Below, piece by piece: positions 1 to 12,300 of a DNA stretch of 64,000 nucleotides. The stretch lies in NCBI RefSeq assembly GCF_000764305.2, contig NW_025930738.1, forward strand, positions 340,014-404,013. Reading direction: 5' to 3'. Positions within the stretch are counted from its first letter, which is position 1. The number at the start of each line of letters is the position of its first letter. A program made the translations under genes and the position numbers. Under the pieces are notes generated by a model. The model searched no databases, was not told the origin of the DNA, and saw only the letters and a program-made list of their open reading frames with translations. The DNA is from Hyalella azteca (lineage: Eukaryota; Arthropoda; Malacostraca; Amphipoda; Hyalellidae).

Positions 1-262
1 TTAAAATTGGCGTAATGTTCACGTTATGAAACTTCGATACTTATCAAGCAATTTCCCGTGGCCATTGCTCTAAGCTGGAACATTGTCTTTATGGATAAAA
101 GAAGTTTCTTTCAGCGGCTGTTTACTCGAATATAACAGCATGTTCAAATAAAATCGTTAATGGAACTATATAATCATCACGGGGGCATTAACTTCTGTCA
201 TTTGATGAAATTGATTGCAATGCTCCAATTAAGTATCTTAAAATGACTCAAATACCAACTCC

Positions 263-333
263 GCTCCGATGGCTCAATGGTAGAGGCTTGGCTTCGCGAA
301 CGGCAGATCGGAGTTCGAATCCTGCGGGCAGGG
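263..333 (+). tRNA. tRNA-like sequence (tRNA pseudogene or head of a tRNA-derived SINE)
   Basis: The stretch has an A-box-like TGGCTCAATGG at 270-280 and a B-box-like GAGTTCGAATCC at 311-322, spaced as in a tRNA gene, so a type 2 Pol III internal promoter is plausible. The D arm can form three pairs (273-275 with 283-285). The anticodon, T and acceptor stems pair poorly, so this is unlikely to be a working tRNA. It is either a decayed tRNA copy or the 5' head of a SINE. No anticodon is assigned. Confidence 0.35.
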
Positions 334-1800
334 ACATTACTTCGAGGCCATTTTTCACGAGGTACGTGTATGGTACTGTAATAATTTGTTCGTGCTTCAT
401 GTCGGACATTGTTACTTGTACTACCATGGTGGATGAGCGTACGTAGTCCTCGGAAAGTGTGATCGTCTGACGCAATATCAGCAAATGCAAATGCATCGGG
501 TTTGAAACTAATAAATTTTTTATCGATTTCATTCTTAAAGTCGCCATCGGTGGCTCATCGATGCACCACCGGTGCCAATGTATAGTTATTAGTGGAAGAA
601 GAGCTTTTCGGTTAGGGTGGCCATCGGCAGGTTTTCGGTGGTACAAAGGCCGGATTAATGCGCTATCGGTGCTTCACCTATAATGTACACCTATAGCCAC
701 CGATAATCATCGATGCTCCACCAATAACTTTTATTTAGGAAGTACGTGGTGGTGGACCACCATGAGGTTCATGGCGCGCCTGGGCTAGCATCTTTGCAGC
801 GAAGACGATACGCGGTGAGGTGAACTTCAACATGCATGAATTCAGTCGTCGTTTGCTCTTGGCCACAGAAACGAGATTTTCCGTCTGAAATGTCGATAAA
901 ATTTTACACATGTATTAAATTAATGCATCTTTTTATGCATTAAATTTTTTAACCTCTTAAGCCACTGCTGTTTATGTAGTAACTTTACAATGCTGGTAAG
1001 AATAAAACGTTAAATAAACGTGAATTGTTCCTAAATTGGTCGTGTCGAAACACAGTCTGAAAATCCGCTGGAATATCCATATAACTTTTCATTATAGATA
1101 ATTCGAAGGAACATTGTGATGTTTGATGCTGTAGATCATCAAAAGGCTGCGCGTTCTCGTAATGAGTGTGATTAGGCCAGGTCTAGACTCGTCATTGTGT
1201 CTCGCTAATCACTTCAGGTGGCTTTGATTATATGTCATTAAATGCAGTCCTGTTTGATAATAAGAACCATTCAGAGCTCATCAATAGAGGTTTCACTGAA
1301 GCGCAGAACCTTGTTTAACCTTGATATTGTAAAAAAGTTAGCTAACCTAGTCTTTTACCTTAAATAAATGGACGGAAACTAATTAATGCTGGAAAACTCG
1401 GCAGTTCAAATTTCTTAGTTTTCCAATAACAGCTATCCTCGTTAAATCACGATGATCAGAAATATTTTAATTTCCGTGACATTGAACGTACGTGGAAATA
1501 ATAATTGCGCCGCGTGCCTGATAATAATCGTACTATATTTGCTGGACACATGGATTAGTTGCAGTTAAAGAGCCGACTCGTGGTGTGTTTTCGCCGCAAT
1601 GTTTACTGAATTCATCAGTAACACGTTATTACAGATTTTCAGCATAATTTTTTACTAAAATCATAGGTGACGCGATACGACAGGTTTTCACCATAATTTC
1701 TTCTGAATCAATCAAGGGCAAAAAATGTCAATCTTTTCAACGCAATTTTTCAATTCATCAATGACAAGACATTTGAAAACAAATAAAAGTCAATCGCAAT
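334..1800. other. No gene seen
   Basis: AT-rich sequence with only short open frames and no recognisable exon, RNA or transposon. Given the beat exons that begin at 9170, it could be intron of that gene. Confidence 0.5.
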
Positions 1801-1810
1801 TTGATGTGGT

Positions 1811-1963
1811 AAATGATTAGTAAATCTGAAAATTTCCAACGTTGTAATTAAAAAATAACAAGTGCACTCAGCAAAACGAACTTGCGGTGAATGATTAGTA
1901 AATCTGAAAATTTCCAACGTTGTAATTAAGAAAATAACAAGTGCACTAAGCAAAACGAACTTT
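1811..1963. repeat. Direct duplication of about 79 bp
   Basis: Two nearly identical copies begin with AATGATTAGTAAATCTGAAA (at about 1811 and 1890). They share the following text through AACAAGTGCACT and GCAAAACGAACTT. They differ by a few substitutions and one inserted base. This is a simple tandem duplication with no coding content. Confidence 0.8.
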
Positions 1964-4619
1964 CTGAGACGTTCGTATCTTATTAATTATAGATGAAAGA
2001 AAGACACAAGTATTGAAACTGCAAACACGACTCCCACACACGGCAAGCACACGGTGGGTGCAAGCACACATACACGGTAGGCCTACTATAACCCACCAGA
2101 TATATAACGTTGAAAGAACGTTTTTTAAACGTTGTTTAAACGTGATCAGCGTTGCTTCAACGTCATTTGACTGGAGGGTAAGGACTACCAGACAGTCTGC
2201 AGACGGCCGGTGTTGTGTGGTCGAAATATTTCCGACTTGAGACCACGGGACACGAAGCTTGACTGTCGAACTTCTTGTTCATATGATTCACTCATGAAAA
2301 TGAGTGAAACTTTGTCCATAAAGAGAAGCACTCTGTGCCCTTGTCTGGTCCATCTTGACCCAATTTGGGCGGACAAAAACATGTATCAGTGTTACGTTTG
2401 CTCTCGGCTCGTGCTGTGGATATATAAGCTGTATCCTTATTTGAGCAATATCGCCCATAAAATTTTCTGAGTATCTTTCACCGTCGGATGGCCGACGGTT
2501 GGCCGTCCAAGTTATGCCGTCCATTTCTAATAGCGTTAGCTAGGTGAGCCTCGACGCCCCCCCGGGAGAGGCTGGGATCTCAGGTGGTGCTCATGTCTTC
2601 ATATTTTACTCCTCCATCGGTGCTCGCTCAAAAACTTCAGAAAAAAGCCCCAGCGGCCTGTCAAAAATGCTCGTGCGACATTAGAGAATGAGAGCCGCGC
2701 CCTGGGATCGCGGCTCCCCTTCCTGATAAGAAAAAATTGTCAATGAAAACGGGCGGCAAATCCAACCGCCAGTATTGGGAAAAAGACAATGTCGGTTTTC
2801 ATTGCGGATGTGAGTAAATGTCGGATAATATTATTGTGAAGGCACAAAGAATAATAATTTGTTGTTTTAATTGTGGCTACGATAATATTTTTTAAACGCG
2901 CAATGTATCTTCTAATTAGAAGACGTACAAGTGTGATTATCCATTGATGAAGACCAACGCACAAATTTTGCTCTCCTCACTTTGTATGCTACGTGAATAT
3001 AAGAACCATTTTTGGTTTTATCTTCAAATCCAGCGATTGCTTCGAGGCACTTCAAGGTACGGCAACAACAAGCACCGTCCTCCAAAATCTGATCATCGAG
3101 GAAGCATTTCAGCATGGCAGAAAAAGTGTCCCTGGGTCCATCGCATCATAAGAAATAATGATGACACCAATATTTATTATTTGGCAACGTCTTTAAGCAA
3201 CTCAGCAACAACTCCCCGCAAACAAGTTCTCGACGCGATGTTCAGCACCGGTTGATCGTTCACGCCTAACGAAGATTTATAGAGAAGCCCCGCGGGAACT
3301 TTCGTTCGTCACGCGTTATTGAGACCGCCGTCATTGATGGTTGGGTTGGTTATTTTGTGTGTCTGGTGAGCGGCGTAATATATAAGATCACGAGGCTCAG
3401 AAACAATGCGTGCATTTAGAATTTAACCCAAATAATTTTACTGTCATTAAAGTTTTTGGGTATTTGGACAAATGATGAATGGACATAATTTTCGTATCAA
3501 CTGAAGAAAAGGGTTTTTTCTCTTAATGTAAAATGACATTCATAATGAGAAACTATAAATTGAAGTGTATGACCGATTTACCTGTCGAAAAAATATTAGC
3601 GTAAAGGTTATTAGTGCGTATACTAAATATTACAACATTCCGCTGCAAATATTATAACAGTTGGCAGTAAAAATTATCACGGTTTGCAGTGCATTATGAT
3701 CCCATTTTACACAGATAATTATTAACGTCGGCATTAACTATTCTTATAGTTTGCTGTAAATATGGTTACAACTATTTTTTAAGTTTGCAAGTATATTTCA
3801 GTTTGTAGCATATAATGTTAAAGTTTGCAATTTTTCATGTGCCTATTTCATGCGCCTATTTCTTTGCCCACTTTACGTTATTGTTAATGTTTCACTTAAT
3901 ATTCAATTATTCTCAGGTCATTATGCCTCACCAATTCTCAAATAGTTCATACCGTATAACTCATGGCTGAGTGACATTTGGCGAAAGCGAAGCGTGAAGT
4001 GACAAATAACGTCGGGTCCAAAACCTTCCCCCAGAGCCTGATAATCAGAGGCTCATAATTGAGCATCCATTTACAACAGCGAACAAAATTGCGAGAGGAT
4101 TTTCTCATCGTCGTGAGAGGCTTACTTCTGTTTATGCGTATCTTAGATACAATCAACGCTGGGCTTGTGTTTCATAGATACAGTATTGACGACTTGCCTG
4201 CGTATATATTTGATTGTTACATGGCTTGCGCACCTTAGAAGCAATGTACGTGTGGCTGGCAATTTACGTCTTTAAGATTACGTCTGGCAATTTACGTATT
4301 TCATATTTTTCTGAAAGAATATTTTGGTCCTATATATTATCCCACTCTGCTTCCTTTAAGAAGAACTTGTGCCGAGGACAGATCATGTTAACGGTAATCA
4401 TGAATGCTCCGAACATGAATGTCGAAACTCACAGAAATGAAGAAAGAAATAAAATTAAGCTCTCAATTATATATTTAACATTTTAAATGATTTTCTATTC
4501 GATCTGATGACATCTTTTATAATTAAAATGACATAGTCGAGCAAGAAGGAACTACTACGATAAAGGAATAATTGCCCTCTGTATTAATGAATTCAATACA
4601 AACCAGACACGGGTACCTG
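1964..4619. other. No gene seen
   Basis: Mostly AT-rich. The GC-richer patches around 2540-2720 and 3040-3260 were read in all frames and gave nothing recognisable. Confidence 0.45.
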
Positions 4620-5175
4620 ATTGATGATGCCGGGCAGGAGGAATCCAGAATACTCAAGTCTTACGAAGATCGATTAAAGATATAATTAAGCTTCCAAGCC
4701 TCTTTTACCGACGTCTACGTGGTGACCTCATTGACGTACACAATTATACTCATGGTTTATACAAGGTCCCAGAAGGATTACTAGAATTTGAAACAAGAAC
4801 CACCACAGGGGCCACGGCTATATACTAAAAAAACTGCATTTTCAACTTATCCACGCGCCAACATTTCTTCTCGCTTCGAATCTCCCACACGTGAACAGCC
4901 TCCCTGTTTGCATCGTTGACGCTCCGAGCATGAACGCGTTCAAGAAAAGACTAGATAAAGCTATGGAAAAATATATGTTCAGACTTGAAATGCCTAGCAC
5001 CATGTCGAACCCGGTGGAAGTCTAGTAGCTATTTAAAACTATCGTCAGTCCTGAAAAGATCCAGTCAATTAAGGACCTGCTTTTAGATCTCCTGTGGACA
5101 AGGCGCGAAAAGTACAAGAATAGGCGACAGGCCACATCGGGCCTATTCTTCAGCGCTGACATCATTATGATATGA
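4620..5175 (+). mobile_element. Decayed non-LTR retrotransposon, C-terminal end of reverse transcriptase ORF
   Basis: Conceptual translation from 4691 reads LPSLFYRRLRGDLIDV followed by THGLYKVPEGLLEFETRTTT. A +1 shift near 4810 then leads to RGHGYILKKLHFQLIHAP and NSLPVCIVDAPSMNAFKKRL, ending at two adjacent stops at 5023-5028. The order 'RRLRGD ... TRGH ... NSLP..V..A.S...FK.RLD' is the usual C-terminal tail after the reverse transcriptase of jockey/CR1-like non-LTR elements in animals. The 5' part of the element is absent and there are at least two frameshifts (near 4680 and 4810), so it is a dead, 5'-truncated copy. The 3' end carries TATGA-like short repeats near 5166. A second copy of the same 3' end lies at about 45920. 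Confidence 0.85.
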
Positions 5176-6214
5176 TATGATTCGAAAGTGAGATCAATAG
5201 CAAAAAGAATGATTTAATTAAAAAATCAGTCAATAAATGATTTGAAAAATTTTGCGTCCTTTATAAATCTTGATTTTAGAACTCAGTCATGCTTACATGC
5301 AAATACGATGCACGGTATTCGGAATACATCATAAACTAACGCAACAGGCTATAACTTTTAATTATTAAAATTAACGGACTTTCATAAATTAAATCAACGC
5401 TGCTCTCAAGCATCGGCAACAGGATGACTCTGACCGTCGAGAGCTGCAGCAGAATAGGCTAAGCTTGCACCGTTGCATGTCATTAGCATCAGCCGATTTT
5501 CTCTAGCAAAACTTTTGTAGTTTTTTTAAACTTTGCGTAGGCTTGAAGTATTCCTTGTCTCGCGCCATCTTAGCCTCATTGGCACTTTACATGAAAGCTT
5601 CATCCATCATCCACCTAAACCCCGGAGCATCAGCCCTCCGCTGCTTGAAGCATAACATCAAATTGTGTACGTCAGGAGTGAACGCTCAAGGACAGAGCCA
5701 ATTTACACATCAACATATGCATCAACTAAAATATACAAATTTGGACCATATAAATGGTATAAATACATCAAAGTGGTCACAATCTGTGGCAAAAAACATA
5801 ATTCACCAGTGACCTTGTTTCGTTTTAAAAATATTCATGTCAGACAAAGTTAAAAAATATAAAATAGTATACTTTTTACTGTAAACTAAAGTGCAAAATA
5901 TTAATACGGGCTGCTTATTTAATGCTCTGATCTTGTTTAACTACCTAGATTGCGTTCGCACGAAACTACTCATTATGAACTTACCCTGGTAATGCATCTT
6001 AATGCATGAATCCAGGTATTTAGGAATTCTCATGATTCCTGTCATTCAACAGGTAACTCATGAACATTTGCTACTTTAATTCTGAAATTGACAGACATGT
6101 AATATGAATACACGGTCGTCAAAACGTTGGACGGAGTTTTATAGATTTTTAGGAGCTTGTTTGCAATGGTGCGACAGTGACTTTAATCGACAGTGAGGCC
6201 TGCAAACGACGTTT
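5176..6214. other. No gene seen
   Basis: AT-rich, with short uninformative open frames. No repeats or exons recognised. Confidence 0.45.
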
Positions 6215-6500
6215 TTAATTGAGGTTTAGGTGCATCAAACGAAGTCTCTGAGGATTGGCTGCAACAATGAATGTCATCAATTGAGGCGTAGGTGCAACAA
6301 ACAACGTTTTTGAGGAGTAGGGTGCAGTAAACGGTGTCTTTAATTCAGGTCTAGGTGAAACAAACGACGTTTGTGTGTGTGCAACATACGACGTTTTTGA
6401 TGAGTAGGAGCAAAAGTCGGCGCCTTTGAAGTGTAATTGCAACAAAGGACGGTTCTGAGGTGTGGGCGCAAAAACCTCGCAGTAATCCTGTAATTTGGTC
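6215..6500. repeat. Degenerate minisatellite
   Basis: Imperfect repeats of a unit like GCAACAAACGACGTTTTTGA, at spacing of roughly 30-60 bp, run through this stretch. The 130-residue open frame read on the minus strand here (6607-6215) is repetitive, with several lines resembling KTxFVAPTPQ. It is better explained by the repeat than by a gene. Confidence 0.6.
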
Positions 6501-6607
6501 CGGAATGCGTCATCCCTTACGACGATGTATGTGGAGGCACCAACACCAAACGTATGCGTGGTGCGACGCGTTGCCGTCTTAGAAACATTAAAAAGGCCAT
6601 TTTCCAA

Positions 6608-8036
6608 CTCACGTTAATATTTGGTGACGCTATAGAGTATCACACAGACATTTAATACAAATAAATAAATTATGAAGGTTAGAATAATCTGTTCTGCCTC
6701 TTTTGGAAAAAATCACTTATGATAAACCACACCTCCGAGTAAAGCATACTAATTGGAGCGATATCTCTGAGACTTGAACAACAAAGACACTATTAAACAC
6801 TATTGCCTTGAGGCTTGAACTATTTCCTATTGCGTGCCTAAAACTCTGTCTTTGAAAGTGAGGTCTACAGTTCCTCCATCGGTCAAGCGACCAATGTAGA
6901 GGAGTCCCATTCCCAACGTTCTGTCCCCGATTGAAAATATTAGGCATAATACCAGGACTGATACAATGGTCGATGCCTAGCCACCGACGGTGTTGCGATG
7001 GCTTTTAATGGAAGCTGCTAATGGAGGCGACGAGGCGCAATATCGCACCTCCGAGATGAGATGGCCTTCAGCGCGGCATCTCCATATGATGACTTATGGA
7101 GCTGCCCAGCTTTACATTTTGATGGCCGCGTAACTGTTTTCTACAGCGCGCTTGAAAGTGGAGCGTGATGATTTAAACGAATTTTGAGAATTTTTTTTTG
7201 CAGACCTATGGCTCAAGATATCATATTAAAATAATTATTACCTACTGGATCTCTGTATACAGACCAAAATATTGAGTTATGCACGGAACCAACCAGAAGT
7301 TGGATGGTCTCTAGAATGATGAGTCCACAGCGGTCAAAATGTTATCTAATTTTATTAATTGGAAAACGACAGTAAGGGACTTGAAAATGACAAATGAAAA
7401 GCATATTTTCATTGAAGTATTCAGTGTCTATAGATGCCGAGCAACGTACCATTATTAATTTTAACCTATATAGAGCGTCGAGTAGTGCGTTCTTGTCAGA
7501 GCTTGTACGTTAGCTGCATTTGGGTTAGCTTAATGACTGATATATTTGAAAAATTCAAAATCTTATACTCATGACAAATTGAATCTGATTGTTTCTGAAT
7601 AATAACTCATATTGGAGCTAAACTAAACCCTTATTTCTGACTCATTTTAAGACGTATTTATAAATAGGCTTAGACTTACCGGATTATTTTCATTTACCAT
7701 TGGATGAAATTAAGTTTAAATTCAGCAGTTGACACTAAAAAAGTGTGAAATTTTACGATATAAGGATAATTGAACTCAAGCGTCGTTCACACATAAACGA
7801 TAACATTACCGTGCCGATTGCCATTTATAACAAATTTTTATGGGCAAACGAGAACAGAGGCAATAAAATTGTTATGTTGACTCAGTTCTTTTCAATTTAT
7901 GATGCTGTGTACAGAGCTGCGTGCTTTATCGCCGTGTTCTGCAATGAATGAAGGCCTGTTCCCAGAGACATGCTCCCTCCTGGTCAACACTCGACAGCGA
8001 ACCGATGTCGTGCGTAGTGATCTATTCAAGTATCAA
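6608..8036. other. No gene seen
   Basis: AT-rich. A slightly GC-richer piece at 6960-7150 does not code for anything recognised. Confidence 0.45.
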
Positions 8037-8422
8037 TTATAGTGCGTATGTGATTATTACAGAGAAAGTCATTTGAATAATGTGTAATTAATAATAAAGT
8101 GTATGTGACTTATTACAGAGAAAGTCATTAGAATAACATGTAATTAGTAATAGAGTGTATGTGACTTATTACGGAGATAGCCATTAGAATAATGCGTAAT
8201 TAATGATAGAGTGTATATGACTTATTACAGAGAATTTCATTTGAATAATGTGTAATTAATAATAGAGTGTATGTGATGGGCACAGAACGATGTCGGACGG
8301 CAAGCTGACCCTTGTGTCTTCCAGCTTATTACAGAGAAAGTCATTTGAATAAGGTGTAATTAGAAAAAGAGTGTATGGGACTTATTATAGAGAAATTCAT
8401 TTGAATAACCTGTAATTAATGT
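8037..8422. repeat. 58-bp minisatellite, about six copies, with a 46-bp interruption
   Basis: The unit is built on TTATTACAGAGAAAGTCATT followed by GAATAATGTGTAATTAATAA and AGAGTGTATGTGAC. About four copies run from 8037 to 8276. An unrelated GC-rich insert of about 46 bp (8277-8322, containing ATGTCGGACGGCAAGCTGAC) follows, then two more copies. The insert is not present in any other unit. Confidence 0.85.
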
Positions 8423-9169
8423 TGAAATAACGTTGGAGCTGGCAATGCAACTTTGTGTAAACGTTAATGAAGAAGAACTTTCTTTCTACAAGATTGTGAA
8501 TGAACTGAATTTGTAATCGTATATTTAGACTGATGCGGTGTCTTGGTCGATGTAAATGCAGGTATCAAAATATTATTCACTCATATCTCTAGAGGACGAT
8601 TATTTAAAATGTATATTATATAAAGTTTTAGTATAAAAGTTAAATATATATATAGGTCGAACATTAGTTCTTTATGAATTTCAGTATTAATAACGGAAAT
8701 TTTTATTCACGATTTATTATGGATTTTATAATAAATAATTTGATTACCTTGCTCGCAACACATCAACAGGACTAATAACAAATAAAGTCATTTTATATTG
8801 CCTTCAAAGAGGAGATTAGCATTCTACTCGTTTTGACACAGACTGTAATTGAACATCTAGCATAAATTTTCAAATTTTTTCCATTTTATTTGTTGCTCAA
8901 ATTAACCGATCGAACAAACAACATGAGCAATTTCTTCACGTGTCTGTTTAATGTTACAATTTTTTATTAAACTAAAATAAAACTTTGGTGAGATTCTTCT
9001 CTTTATTGATGTGTAATTAATCTTTTTCATTAAAGTCATTGCCAATCAAGTAATCGTTTTCATTATGTTTTTATAGTTGCAACATATATAAAACTTCCAT
9101 GAGACAATGTTTCATGATTCCATATAATGAAGAATACTTTTATAATGATATTTTTTCTTGGTCTGTCAG
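8423..9169. other. Intron or upstream sequence of the beat-like gene
   Basis: Very AT-rich. It ends in the splice acceptor TTCTTGGTCTGTCAG directly before 9170. No exon seen. Confidence 0.5.
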
Positions 9170-9305
9170 ATCACGCGTTCTAACGAGAAGCGCGTGCTGC
9201 TGCAGAAGCTGTCGTTCGCGTCTACGGGCATCTACCGCTGCGAGGTGTCGGCAGACTCGCCCCACTTCCGCACCTACACCAACCAGTCCGTCATGGTCGT
9301 CGTCG
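9170..9305 (+). CDS. beat-like: beat-like exon: end of Ig domain 1
   Basis: 45 codons plus one base. It is preceded by TTCTTGGTCTGTCAG and followed by GTGCGT. It reads ITRSNEKRVLLQKL, then STGIYRCEVSADSPHF and SVMVVV. The Cys of YRCEV is the second disulphide Cys of Ig1. N-glycosylation is possible at NQS. The GC content is well above the flanking introns. Confidence 0.88.
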
Positions 9306-12300
9306 GTGCGTCCTGCATTCTTGAACATTCACTCTGAAATGAGTAAAAAATATTGTTCACCAAAATAATGTTAAACTTAACCTTGTTAACAACAATTGAA
9401 ATTAATGGAGTGGACAAGACTTCTTCAGCTCGTCGCCAGTTAAACTCGTGAGATACAGTCAGTAGCTCATAAAGTTTCTTATAATATTAAATATTGCCTC
9501 AAAGTCTGCTTCAGTGAAGATGTTATATCTGCAAGACTTAAAATTATGCAAGACATGAATGGTTTTTCTTTAATATATTGAATTTCTTACAATCAATAAT
9601 TGATGATAATGATTCAAATTCCTTAGTTAGTGTAAGTGAGCCAAAAAATGTTATTATTTCCGTCAACCCATTAATCTAATATGCTAATAATTTCATGGAG
9701 ATAAAGGCGATTTCTCCGTTATTCCATCTCTAACCAAAGCCATCACTGAAACAACATCATACATTCAATTACAGTCAGTTTTCCTAATCTTACTACAAAA
9801 GATATATCATAACACAATATAAAATGATATATAATATCGAATATGGCAAATAATAAGGTTTATTGCATAATACAATATATATGATATATAATATCTAATA
9901 TGGCAAATAATAATGTTGACTGCATACATGTTGTTCAGAGCTGCCGTCGCAGCCCCCCACCATCACAGGAGGCAGGAGCCACTACAAGGTGGGCGACACG
10001 GCTCACCTCAACTGCACCTCCGCGCGCAGCAAGCCTGCGCCCACACTCACGTGGTTCATCAACGGCGTCGAGGTCGAGCTTCATGCCTCATTTGCTCCTA
10101 AGCTTTTATTTGTAAATAATTTTTTATTTTTGCTTTACTTCTCATTTTCTTTAATATTAGTTTTCAATTCAACTTTCAACTTTGCACTAAGTTGAACTTT
10201 CCTGTGTTGAGAAAGGTTCCTTTCATGGTTAAAAAAAGTTCCATGAGGTAGATCGTTTGGCACAAAATTCATGAGATATGGATAAGCATATAAATAAAAA
10301 TTCATATGCTTCGTTTGCATTACACTTATTGATACAAAATAATAATTATATCATTTCAGCACGCACACCCGCGGCATGTTCCAGGATCGATAATTCCTAC
10401 AATTTGTGTATCCTGTTATGCACTATTCAGAATCATGACACTATTGTTATGCACTATTCAGAATCATGACACTATTGTTATGCACTATTCAGAATCCCAA
10501 TGCATGATTTCAGAACAAAATTCCTTCAATTTAAGAAGATCTAATTGCGTTCAAGTTTAAAAGACTTATTATGTGATAAATTGGGTTAGGTTGATCGAAG
10601 TATCAAACTATGTTTGATAATTTTGATTATTCGCAAAGTTTGGAGAGATCGAAGAGTTTGAATTGATGAAATTGTGAAGTTATTTTCGACATATTCTTCG
10701 CTGAATTTAATCTTGCCAGAGCAAAATTAAGCGGACACAAATAAATATATTTTCATTTCGAAGTGTGAGGTTATAACATACACTATTTTATCGCACCGAG
10801 CAATTATATGGGAGATACGAGCAAAATTTAAGCTTCAAATCCGATTTGCGAATAATTTCATAATTTTTAAATGGGAATCGTACGTAATAATGTGCAAGCC
10901 AATTTTGTACAAGAACTTCACAGGCCTCGAGCTGAAATAGCTCCTGAAGGAATTAAGTGAGAACTTCGCATAAACTTGTTTTTGTTCAACACTCTAACTG
11001 ATCCCGGGGCTGCAGTAGTAAAATGAATGTGGTACTGCTAAGTTACATTTTATTTAAGTGTGAGATATTATTAATTATTCCAGTTTTTGTCGTTGCATGC
11101 GCAATAAATTATAATAAATAATAATGTGCAATATTTGGGGGCCCAGGCGGCACCTCACCAGTTGGAGCAATACTACCCCTGGGTGCACCGGGACCAGCTC
11201 GAGAGCAAGAGACTCGGCCTCACCTTCCAGGTGAGCAAATTATCAGAATTTTTGTCTTGAAAATTTAAATTTAAATTTATCTTATCGTTCAACAGAATGA
11301 CTTCTTGACTAGTGTTTATAATGACATGCAAGATTTTAATTTCTATTTTAGGGGAAGCTTGTGAATTGGATTTATTTACACTTGCGGTCTGTCTCAATCT
11401 CAATCTCTTTACACTTGCGGTCTCAATCATTTTTTTACTAGCGGTCTCAATCACTAATGAAGTGGATGACGTTGAGAGCAAATAATATGAGGGCTATTGA
11501 ACTTCCGCTGATATGCTACAATTTTTTGTTAAACACACTGTTGCCTAATTGGTTGCGTGTCGAAGGCATAAAACGCCTGGAATTGTAATACTGACGAAAC
11601 GGAAGCGGCTATATCGGAAAATTGTAGGACATAAATCCCCTCCCTATATCGGCTAATAATTTAATGACAAGTATTTCCTAAAAATCATTGGCCTCAATAT
11701 TTCTTTAAAGCATCCGAGGTATTTACACTCGTATGCAAAACACCTGCAACGTTTAAAAACGTTGCAGGAGTTTGTGGCACGCGGAATTAATGTCTCTGTT
11801 CCTGAACTACGGCTTGAAGTATCGGGCCAGTCATACTCAGAAGTATTAATTGGTTATACGTATTATTCAAATTGAGAAGAATTCAAATTTCTTGCATGTA
11901 GCACAGCTGCTTCTTTTTTCCAGGTCCAACTGTGTCAATATTGTGGACACAGGCAGAAAGTGCATAGCTATCTTGACAAAGTCTCACTTGTTTCTCTGAG
12001 TGCAGGTACAGGACGAACACTATCTTGACAAAGTCCCACTTGTTTCTCTGAGTGCAGGTACAGGACGAACACTATCTTGACAAAGTCTCACTTGTTTCTC
12101 TGAGTGCAGGTACAGGACGAGCACTTCGATGCTAACGGCGAGCTGGAGGTACGGTGTCGGGCGACGGTGTCGGCGGTGTACCGGGAGGGCGGCGCCCCTG
12201 AGGCCATGCCTGTCGTGCTCGAACACAGGGAGGGTCTCATCAGAGGTAGGGGGGGCTGCAATTGTATTATAAATGTAACTATTAGTCTTAATATAAATGT

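Noticed and set aside
6215..6607. 130-codon minus-strand open frame
   Set aside because: Degenerate minisatellite with no domain.
10373..10469. Possible extra beat exon after TCATTTCAG
   Set aside because: The exons at 9939-10072 and 11147-11230 join directly in frame and match the family without it.
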